Source: Haemonchus contortus (taxonomy: Eukaryota > Nematoda > Chromadorea > Rhabditida > Trichostrongylidae). Taken from it: a DNA stretch of 64,000 bases. The stretch is from contig LS997566.1 of assembly GCA_000469685.2 (NCBI GenBank), forward strand, positions 35,384,420-35,448,419. Direction: 5' to 3'. The translations under genes and the position numbers were made by a program. Below the pieces are notes generated by a model. That model was not told the DNA's origin. It worked only from the letters and a program-made list of their open reading frames with translations, and did not search any database. Position 1 is the first letter of the stretch; every line of letters starts with the position of its first letter. Positions 39,166 to 49,800 of the stretch are shown in pieces.

Positions 39166-39961
39166 ATTGATTAACGCCAAGACTTAATCAAAAAATAAAT
39201 AAAAAAAACCATCCTAAGCGAAAACGCCGCACCAGACACATGAATTAGAAGTCTCCAGAATTTCTTCTTTGAGGATACACAAGCCCACGCATATAGTGAT
39301 TACTGGAAAACTGTCCTACTTTTACAGAGTTCTACTTCTTACTGTTTCGTAATTCTTTAAATTTATGGTCCTACTTACAAACAGGTGAGAAATACGATTG
39401 CAGAGTCTGTTCACGGAATAATTGGTCCTCCGAAGCCAAATATATTATAGGACTGAAAGCAAGTAAAAATAAGGATGGAAACAGAGGGGAAAAGCTGAAC
39501 AGTCTCTTCTACTCAGTACCTACTTTCTCCCTCGCTTCGCTGTTATGCAAATCGTAAATACGGCACCCATGGTAGCACAATCTGCTAAAAGATCTACCTC
39601 ATGAAACAGAGCCTCAACAGAATTCCCTACGAATATAAGACCTGAGGGTGTTTTTCTTCTATTTGGGCAACTGACAGCATTTTGCCTTTGCATTGTTAAT
39701 ACCGGTGTACAAAGTCTAGATTCGCTTGTCATTATTACTCACACATTTGAGCTAAAATTTATAAGCAACCACTATCCCGTCAGAAAACACAGCTGTACAT
39801 ACATAAATACATAGATACATACGAACAAGCATAGAAAGAAACTTCAGAGCACAGTTGACGACGAATGAAGTTTTCTAGACAGGATATGGCTCAGGACAAG
39901 CCCCAGCGGTAGCCTCGCTGTAACTAGGTCGCTGCGAACGCGGCGACTACGGCGTTCACAT

Positions 39962-40176
39962 CACCTCGAAGGCCGCTTTCAGACTTCGACGACCGTCCGT
40001 TCGTTCGTCCGTCCGTCCGACGCGTGCGTGCTGCGACGGCGGTTGCTAGAGTAGTGTTGACAGCGTTGGCACGTGATCTAGTGTTGCCAACAACGGTCAG
40101 GCGCCGCCGGCGCAGAACGCACGCGTCGGACGGACGGAAGGACGGTCGGATGAATGATTGAGGTCTGAAAGCAGCC
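39962..40176 (-). mobile_element. Foldback element, CG-rich, copy 2 (inverted)
   Basis: Arms and loop match 37680-37875 in reverse complement: GTTGCTAGAGTAGTGTTGAC in this loop is the inverse of GTCAAC/GTAGTGTT-type loop sequence at 37.8 kb. The outer ends GCTTTCAGACTTCGACGACC and GGTCTGAAAGC resemble those of copy 1. It ends about 190 bp downstream of the GID8 stop codon. Confidence 0.75.
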
Positions 40177-40369
40177 AAACACATTGAGCACGCAAGGCCC
40201 TATTTCCGATGAGGCGACCGCTTTGGCGCGTCCTGACCTGCGTCCTTCTAGGCAAGTCACCAAGATGTCGATTGTTAGCTTATGCAGCAAATACCTAGCT
40301 TACCATCAGTAGATCACATATATAAATACCACTCTAGATAAAAATGCACAAAAGCAAACGACTAAGAAA

Positions 40370-43300
40370 TCAGCAGGACGTGCCACCGAAAAGGGATCGA
40401 GCAATCGCTTCCGTATCAGTGGACCCACCAGAAGCACCACCACTATACCTTGCGGGACCAGAATAGGGAGGCGCAGTTGTTCGATCCTCTTCCCGTTCTG
40501 AGACCAGCTGCTTCTGAGCCCAGACAATCATCCGCAGTAATGCTTCGAGACGAGGTGCAGCGGGTCGATTAAGAGCTCGAAGTACGGCTCCGTTCACTTC
40601 GGTAGAGACCTGAATAATGGAAAGTATTTTAGAAGAAGAACTAGAAGGATTCTAAGTAAAGCAAGGACATATGGGTCTCTATGAAACTGCCCCGAAGGGC
40701 TAGCTGGAAATCATACTTATGAACTAATCCTGATACGTATTTTCGTATAAGAAGCTAACGGTCATAATTTTTTCCCTCTTTCGACCATGTCGAACGAAAT
40801 AAGGAAAATTATATCCACGAGGGGGTTCGCTGGACAAAGAGAATCATCTGCATGTCATTGTGAACGTTCTACAAAGCCTTAGGCGTGTTTGGGTGAAAAA
40901 AAGTTGTGGTAGTAAAAGGAGATTCTTAGTTATTTAATCAAGACATAGAGAAAGGGCCCATAGGAAAATATCTTCATGCGCTATTGTTCATAAAATCTCG
41001 TACCATCTGACGTTGAGACTGATCCAACAGCTTTCCGAAGGGACTTTCCGCGGGCTTCTCGAAAGCTAGCAGGGCAAAAGTTTTTTCCAACCTTTCCAAT
41101 TGTGAATCCGTCAATGTGTTATCATTTGAGAGATTTTCTTGAGCGTATTCCAACGACCTTTCCATTTCACTGAAAGGCGAAAATAAGATTAGAAACTCAG
41201 AAAACGAAAATAACCTTGTGTTAAGTACTACAGATGCCCTTGAGGGCTTCGAGAAATTTCAAGAAGTTTCCTCCTTTTAAGGCATCAACACAGCTGGTAT
41301 TGTATTCTATATCTTAGGAACAACTTTCTCAGGAGGATAGAAAAACAGGAAGTATGAAGTCAATTAATTTGTTATCATAAATTATAAGTGAATTCACCAA
41401 CCCTCTTCGGATCATCTCAATTAAGTTTTGCTGCATGAGATGAAAGCGCACGTCACGATTTTCATCCAAAAGAGTTGGACACAGTTCCTTGACCTGAATT
41501 GCCTTTCGTTTAGTTAAAAGATGTTAACTTCAAACTCCACCATAAGCTTTAGCGAAGTTTCGCATAAATTTTAGAACCATCATCTCAGAAATGCGGTTTC
41601 GAATAGGTAAGCAATGCAAAGTAATGCAAGAGTTAGGGCACAAATGTTATGAAAATTCCGCACTGAAGGGAGTTATTTCAAGAGAAAACATCTCGGAAAA
41701 AGAAAAGTAATTATCCAAGTGCGCATAAAGCCGGATTAGTGGAACCCCTCGTCGATCTCAAAACGAGGTAAGAATATTCACAGTGAGACACACTTCCACA
41801 TCCGTATTGAGGAAATGATATATTGCAAATTTGAAATTTAAGCGGACTAAGACCAAAGGAGGTTTATCAAGCACACCCTACCAAGTTCGGAAAAAAGGGT
41901 CAGGTTGGGAGAACAAGAGAATAACTTATGCCGTAATCCCCAGACTAGCTCTCTGAAGCTAAAATGAGGAATAAAGACAAATGAAATTACCAATCGTAAA
42001 GCGTCATCCAACCGCCCTTCTATTATCGCACATCTGATATTCATACGTGCGTCCAAATTCTTGATATCATCCTTCGGCAACTCCAATCCCGATTCCTGAC
42101 ACAACAGCTCTGCTGCCTGAAAAATTATGAATAACAAGCCTGAGCAACACTACAGATAAGTGCAGGGTAGAACTTAAAACCCACCTCTCTATACCCTTCA
42201 GATATCAGATAATCAACTATCAGTTTACCCATTTCTTGCGATGATGGCACGACGTCAAATTGAGCTAAAATAGTTTCTATCACATGGCTTTCAAAAAAAT
42301 TTGAATGATAAGATTCCGCTCCAATGGTGCACACTTTTCTTGACAAAAAAAATACTAGCAGAAAACTGATATCGATTGAATCATTATTTGCTGGCTGCCT
42401 GCATTTTTCATGGGGATAGCGTATTTGACAGAGGGAAGTTTATGCCCGCATCAAACCCTTTAACAAATAATAAATTATGTAAGTGTGCTCCAACACAAAT
42501 CAATCCCTTCTCATACATTGCTTGCCGATGGGCAAAAGGCGCCGGCGTTGATAGAATGACAAGCTTCAAGACTAATGTGACTCGACACGCTTCTCAGAGG
42601 CTTGAACATGACTGTCATGCTTCGCTAGAAAACGCAAACTGCTTAGCAGTTAAAGTGAAAGCTGTAAAGTAGCCAGTATATGAGAAATCGGAGCAGGACA
42701 GCCTCATGTGACTACCTGAAAGCGTTGAATTCCAGTGATAATTGCTCGTAATACCAATTTCTAGGAAAAGGCTTTTCATAAATATTTTAGTCGTCTCTCT
42801 TACTAGCGCATTTCATTTTATATCTACACTTCTTGACAATTTATCAATTTCCCGAAACTCCTCTGATTCAGACTCTTTGTCTGCTATGACTGTGTAATCC
42901 GTCATAAAAGGGAATCACAAATTTATCCTTGGGTTGAAAGATATTCCAGAAATTTTTCAAGTTCAATGTGTAATGGAAGAGTCGTCCAGCTTGATACATT
43001 TTCCCTAATATGTTGAAAATGGAAAATTTATGACTCCGATACCCTCACACAGTTAAATTTGGAATTTCAATTCGAAAAATGTATCAGAAGTTTTTCAGCG
43101 ACCGGACGTGCACGGGCGCAATCTGATAGCAATCTATTTAGAGCCTTGCGAGATGCACTGAAGTGGCTAATACGGACCGCGCGCTTTTGAAAAAAAGGTC
43201 ATGCGAACGAAACATTACATCGGACCCTTCTGAACAGAAATTCAATTCAAAAACTTACGTTTACTTCTTTCCTCCTCGTCACTCAAGGTGGAGGAATCAC

Positions 43301-44593
43301 TGCTATCGGTTTCTGATGAGTCTTCGGAACTGTCAGATAGCATATCTTCATTCTAAACAAAAGACTTAATTGATTTGACAGCAAAATTGCCAAGCGAGAA
43401 CGAAACAGAAAAATGACTAAAGCATGACAAAATGGTGCTCACAATCGGATACGCAAAAGGGTCGCCATCGTCGTCCGAATTGTTCCCAACCTCGACATGA
43501 GATGCTGGCTCGGGAGCTGCTTCTGGAGCAACCACTACCTCTGCTGCTGGTTGCTCAGTTGAAGGAGCCTCGGCCGGTGGTGGAGGAGCTGCTGAAACGG
43601 TAATTACTGTGAAATGAATCAGAATTCAGCCTTATGCGTGATAGAAGAGATAGGTGAGAGTGGCCACCTTCACACCTCGAACTGGGCGGAGTAAAAATTG
43701 AGGGAAAAACTTTTCGGCGGTGTTTGTTATTCGATGTCCTACAGCTCAGTGACTGAAGCATGGATTTATTGCTCTCGAGTAACTCCAATAAACCTCTTCT
43801 GCAGAGTATTTGTTGAAGATCAGTAGATGCACAGATACAAAGTATGGCTTAAAAGCTTCATGTAACCTAAAAGGGCTCGGTTCCTATGAATAATGTATTT
43901 GATATTGCACCCCTTGCTACTGCACTGCCTTGAAACAGTTGAAACTTTGCTCTGTTTGGCTGAACCCTTCCCATAAACTATATTGTCTTTTCTCGTTGAG
44001 GCGAACAGGGTGAGATCCGTCCGAATTGAAGAGACGAGACCTTCACTGCCTCCTTTTATCATTGAAATACCTGAGTCATGGCGCATACTTTAAAAAACTG
44101 TGGCACACAGGGTGATATACCACACGTTTCAGAGAGAAGTTAGTGAAAGAAGGATGGGAAAATCGATGTGCTCCCGTCTGATTTTGCGTCAAGAAGCTCT
44201 ATTCCAACGATTGTTTTCGGCCTCTCTTATACAATTTGCAGATATTATCGCCGGGGAGCGAGGCAAAGCCACAAGAATCGGGAAAAAAGTACGCTTTTGA
44301 TTCCCCATGACAGGTTCACTGAATCCAACATAAAAGATTCCTCCAACTAATCAATAGATTCAAAAAAGGGTCTCAAGTTGCTCAGGGGAGGAGGCGCCCT
44401 TCAACGCACCTGAGGTTGAAGTATGGCGGTGAAAAAAAAAAGAAAACTATTGAAAAAACTGTTGCAAAAAACTAGCACACGATGTGCTTACTGCCAAAAG
44501 TGGGTAAAAAGGCTAACCAGCTGCTTCAGGTGTGCTTGCACGTGACGAATCACTATACACAGCGCTGCTGCCCGAGTATGATGACGAGGACAT
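40370..44593 (-). CDS. gid8: GID8 homologue, CTLH E3 ubiquitin-ligase subunit
   Basis: Eight exons in transcript order: 44593-44518, 43591-43443, 43352-43259, 42264-42185, 42116-41991, 41493-41402, 41169-41004, 40609-40370. Phases agree and total 1023 nt, 340 aa. A LisH motif sits at about residues 115-147 (MGKLIVDYLISEGYRE), a CTLH domain at about 150-215 (LDARMNIRCAIIEGRLDDAL, RFHLMQQNLIEMIRRGEMER), and a CRA domain follows (ALLAFEKPAESPFGKLLDQS, ALLRMIVWAQKQL). This order and these motifs match GID8/TWA1, a scaffold subunit of the CTLH/GID E3 ligase. Unlike the human protein (about 228 aa), it has a Ser/Ala/Pro and acidic N-terminal extension of roughly 90 residues from exons 1-3. The start is supported by a trans-splice-like TTTTTTCAG 9 nt upstream. 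It is divergent from npp-14. Confidence 0.9.
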
Positions 44594-44946
44594 TCTAAAA
44601 ACCTGAAAAAACTTCAAAATTAGATTGAGTTATAAAAAGATACGATAACAATCAAATGTACACCTTGGATACGAGAATGTACGATATGAAAAGTAAAACT
44701 GAGACAATGGAACCGGAAATAACTGCTGGTCCCATCGGGCATTTGCGGCAGGTAGCAGCTGAGATTCTTGCGCGTCATGATAGAGGGTGGTCTGTGATCA
44801 CACAAGACACTTTTTTGAACGACTTTTCAAATTCTAAACGAAAGTCGTTTAAGACGTTACATTTCTCTCGTTTTAAGTAGAGGTTCTTTTTATGCACTAA
44901 CTCACTTCCTTAATTCTCTCAGGTATCACCGAGCTATAGTCTTCTG
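44594..44946. promoter_or_regulatory. Divergent gid8/npp-14 promoter region with trans-splice-like acceptors
   Basis: 353 bp separate the two start codons. On the minus strand TTTTTTCAG (AG at 44603-44604) lies 9 nt before the gid8 ATG. On the plus strand TTAATTCTCTCAG (AG at 44921-44922) lies 24 nt before the npp-14 ATG. Both look like spliced-leader addition sites, which are common in nematodes. No TATA box is evident. A plus-strand frame from 44656 containing MEPEITAGPIGHLRQ could be an extra 5' exon, but I have no support for it. Confidence 0.55.
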
Positions 44947-46883
44947 ATGTCCGCTGCATTTACAGTGGGTTATTTTGACGACTTCCCCTTTCTAAGTTCG
45001 TTTTCTCATCGCTTTTATTGTTTCAGTGCCGACCATTACACAATTTACCTCCCTTACATGAATTTGTACCTCCATCCTGTCCAGCTCAGTTTCATCATCG
45101 ACTCGTTGTCGCATCAAAGTACAATATAGCAGTGGCCTTAGCAAATAATCATGAGGTTTGCTCTCTATTTATCGCTAAATCCATTGTTCCCTTTGAAAGT
45201 AATAGGAAATAGTGGACTGCTAGCTTCCACAAATATTGATCTGACAAACGGCATTGCTTTCAGCTTGTTGCCTTCCGCAGCTCTGCACTACATCAGCCAT
45301 CAAGTGGAATCATTGGCGATGCAAAAATTCAGACAAAAATTACACGTTTAGATTCGAAGGTACCTGGAATTCTCGTCCCTGTCGCTTTGGAACCAACACT
45401 GGTTTTACAAAATCTCAATCTTTCCAGGTAGAAATTGTAAGCATAGGATTGAATGCTGATGAAACTTTCCTTGGAGTGCTCGGTAGCAACCCTCAAGGCT
45501 GCTTCGTCTTCATATTTGACATTTTAACATTATCTGCTGACGTTCCTGGGGAGGTTAGTGACCTACAGTTTGAAATCCTCGTTGACAGTGAAAGGTATCG
45601 TGTTAAGGCTTTCCCTATATCAACTATCCGAATTGGAAATTCGGCCTCTAAAGGGCTCGCGTTCGAATGGAACCCAGCCATATCAGATATGTTCGCTGCT
45701 TCAGACAATGAGAGAACGTTGAGTGTGGCCAAGATTGATCCGCAGGTTAGTTTATACTTTCTGAAGAAGGTTCATTGCATCATGGTGCCGGCAATCGAAT
45801 ATAACTCTTCAGAATTCTTCAAAGTACAGTATGGTTGGCGAGAAAAAATTAGAGGCAAATATCAGTGAGATCTCATGGAGTCCGAAAGGAAAGCAGCTGG
45901 TCGTTGGTGATGTGCGCGGCAAGATCTACCAGTTAAAGCCGGAGCTCGAAGTATTCTATTAGCTATGATATTGATGCTTATTTTCAATTTCTGTTGGGTG
46001 GCAGGCTTCCTCGTATGAGATAATTGTGTTCAGCTCGTTCGTACTACAAATGCTCCTGAAAATGCTGGAAATGTATTGGTGATTAATCTAAGCTGGCTGT
46101 CTACTACGGATTGGCTGGTAGCTTATTCTAACCCGGAAATGACAAGCATTGCAGCTTTCATGTTGAGCATCAAAAAGGTTAGTAATCTGCAGATTTGCTA
46201 CAAATTTGTCGTCTGAAATTATCGGAAAGATTATGTAACAAGTGATTTCATGGGTAAATTACAAATTCTATGTCATCTAGGACAAGCCGCCATCATGGAC
46301 TCCAGTCAACTTCTCATCTCTGTCCTCGTTGGGGGTAACAAGAAGACTTCTAGTGGATTGGAACGTTGCGTTGGTTGTTTCACCCAGCTCAGCTGATCTA
46401 GTAGCGATATGTAAGCCCGCAAATGTCAGTGTAGGATTTTGTGCATGTTCCAGGTTAGAGACATTCTTAAGGTTGATGTTCTCTTCCAGGCTTGGACCAC
46501 CACTAGTATAGCATCTTTACCTCAACCATCTAATACAAAATTTGCTATTGGGGTTGCCGTGGATCTTTCAAACCAGGCTATGGTTACTATAGGTTGGTTT
46601 GATTCTATTTATATCCTGGTGCTTGATGTTTCTACATGATGGACAGTAAATTATAATCTGGTTAGGAGGCCAGATCTAATCCGCCCAAGAAATCCGCAGA
46701 TGTTTTCGAAGTTTTGGAAGTTTCTTGACCTTTTCCATTGGCAAAGGCCTCTTCCAGAACTGGAAACGTTTCAGGAGACGGCTCCTCACGACGCCTTCCT
46801 GTTGTCATATTATTGTACAGTGACGGTTCAGTGCTCTCTCTTCAACTTGCGCCACCTTCGAAGGACTATCCTGATTGTAATGT
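44947..46883 (+). other. npp-14: npp-14 beta-propeller exons 1-9
   Basis: Exons: 44947-44964, 45027-45155, 45264-45380, 45428-45745, 45813-45950, 46034-46177, 46281-46400, 46454-46592, 46775-46883. The 47-nt intron 45381-45427 was chosen because it joins VPGILVP to VEIVSIGL in phase, fitting the human alignment; three other GT sites nearby give in-phase alternatives. The region starts [14 protein letters not shown] after MSAAFT and includes [19 protein letters not shown], matching the first Nup214 propeller blade. Confidence 0.82.
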
Positions 46884-49800
46884 GTGAGTATTCTTCTTCT
46901 ACTTGATAAACATCCTTCATTGAAAGTTTTGGTCGCAGACGTCTCTTTGTAAGCTCAACTGAGCTTTCTAAGTAAGCGATGCTGTTTCAGAGCACCAGTT
47001 GCTGTCGACGCGAGCAAGATTACCAATGGACTCCGTCCAACGACTGTGATTGCCGCAACTCCTGGCGTAATAGCGCAAGCACCGTCATCGCTAGCTTCTA
47101 CACCACAACCCACGCCCTTCCTGAGCGCATTCGCTACAAAGACTAATGAACCGTCACCTCAACCGTCTGCTACTTCTTCTATTACAAATTCATCATTCGG
47201 AGTGTTTGGCGGAGCTCAATCACAACAATCGGTTGCTAGTGCACCGGCTGCTGCAGCGCCAAGTTTTTCATCTATTGCTGGGGCACCTCCGACTGCACCG
47301 GTTTCTGCCCAGAAGCAGGGCACGGGCACTTTGTTCAGTGGTTTTCAAGGTCTAGGAACACAACTAAATGCTACTACAACGCAGCCGGCAACCACTCCGC
47401 CAACAGGTTTGTTTGGATCTTGCTCGAAGCACTTTTTTCTGATATCGTTTTTGTTTGAGGTTTGGCAAGTGTCGGGAAAGCCCCTGCTGGAGTTGCTGCT
47501 CGCACTCCAGAAATGAAACCTGTGATTTCATCCAATGCATCACTGGATCAAAAAGCTCCCTCTACCACGCCAACTAAACAGGTCTCGGTTTGAAAATTTC
47601 AAGTATTTCGCTAGTATAGCTATTATTAATTATTATTAGTTATTTTTTTAGTCATTATTAATTAATAGCAATTCAGGTCGCTGATTCTGCTGAGGCCACG
47701 AAAAATGCAATAGCTGCAGCACGATCATCGGCTAAAACGGCCATAGAAACTTTCAGTAATGATTGGCATAACTTTCATGAACTGTTACATTCGTTTTGCA
47801 TTAATATGCAAAAAGTCGAAAGTAATGTTGATGAAGCGGGTGCGTTTGATCCGTTATTTTCCTAGAAAAAAAATCTTCATTTTCATAGAACCTCGCCCTT
47901 GTATTGTATTGCATCTCTCAGAACTTCTCTGACATTTTGCTGTATGTTTCAAATTAATCATTTTAGTGAGCGCTTTGACTCATGCGGATAATGCAGAAAC
48001 CGTTGAGGAGATTCAGCGAATGGTGATACAGTTGGATGATGAGCTCCAAGATATGTTAGCCATGTTGGCAGGTGAGTTCCGAACTTTGTAGATGATGTTG
48101 ATGTTATGCTTTTAACCCGTGCTGTGTTTTATATGTTGAGAAAGATGTTAAGCAAACCTTTTTCAGATAGAAAGGTTACTGTCGATGAAAGGATGGCGTT
48201 AGCAAAAGAATGTAAAGATTCGCAGTTGATTTTCGGGCCTTCCGTAGATCCGTTTGAGGTTTGTTCATTGGTACGAGTAATACTTAGTCAGTCGCGACCA
48301 CTCTCTTCAGTAGTTTTACATCACTTGTGTTATAGAGGCTTCAGTCTGAACGAGTTCTACAAAAATATGAGGACTTCACTCTGAAACTTCATGAAGCCAA
48401 AAAATTATTAGCGGACACGAAGAAAATTTCGGTAAGCGGTTTGACTCTTAAAACCTCGAAGACTAATTAATCAACATTTCGTTTTGTTTGCAGACAGTTT
48501 GTAAACCTCGCCGTGTGACTCAGTTCGATCCAAAATTTGAAGGGCGTATATACGAAAGCATGAAAAACTTATCACGTTATTCATCTGCTATACGGTTACG
48601 CGTCGAAGAATTGGAAAGGAAGGTCTTGTACTTGACATCACGAGCAGGGTGTGTCACTTTCATTATACTTGTTAAAGCCTCGCTATAGACGAATTTCCAA
48701 GCAGCAAGAAGGTTATTGGCGAAAAAAAGCTTACTTTACAGGTTGGACTCCACAAGAGATCACTCTGCCTCTAATCTACACACGAGTGCTCTAGCTGATG
48801 CTCCATCGGCGGTATTCTCATACGTGTATCCGAGGCCAGTAAAACTGGATCGTGGCGCATCAAAAGCTGAAATGAGGGCAAGACTACTGGAAGTTCTGAG
48901 ATCAAAGGTGAGGATTATCCCATTCTGGCCTTAGCCTTCGAAAATTGCAGAGATGCGCATCAGTAATTGAGTGATTGCCTTTCTTTCCTCCATTTACACT
49001 GTAACGTTTTTCTGTTCCTTCGGACCGTTTCTCCATTTTTTCGATCTCTGGTTACGCCAACCTCATTTATTTTCCAGTCTTATAAAAACTAGTTTCATTA
49101 ATCTCACAACTATATAAAAACCAATCTCATTCATTTCTATTCGCAGAAAGACGTCAAAGCAACTATCAAAAAGTTTGAAGCTCTTCGATTTGACAGCGCA
49201 CCTAGCGATGACACCTTGAGTTCATCGTTCCTCAATGCCAGCAATATTGAAAGTAGTTTAACACAAAAGGTGAGCCAAATTGGAAGCAAGATCTCGGATT
49301 TGAGTGGTAATTTGATTGTTTCATAAATTTTGCTTTACGCTTTACTGTCTAGATAGCATCACCTCCAAGCATCAAACCTGTGCTAGCAACGCGAAATGTA
49401 AGCACTCAAGCAGACGCACCACCCCAAGCTCAACCGAAAATGACTGCTGCGACGAATTGTAAGTAGAGTAGATTTTCTCCAAAAATAATGTATGGGTGTT
49501 TCGGTAGTGCAAGGCTTATGAATGAATCTTCTGCAACTGCCTTTCAGTACCTCTCTCTTCTTTATCAACAAAATCTGAGACTGTCGCAACAGCAGGTGCT
49601 GGCACTGCTACTCTAGTGGATAATAAGAAAACAACCAGTAGGTTTTTTCGTTTGTGTTTCGGGAATCGGCTTGCAAAATTGCTTTTCTTAGGCACTAATA
49701 TTGCTCCTATTGCAACATCCACTCCAGCGACATTCAAATTCACTACGGTATGCTAATTCATAGTTTTGGACTAGTTGACTGCTGAAATTTGCGATAAAAA

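Noticed and set aside
46672..46731. Possible npp-14 exon encoding [15 protein letters not shown]
   Set aside because: It is phase-incompatible with the preceding exon, while skipping to 46775 joins VTIG to [17 protein letters not shown] in phase and matches Nup214.
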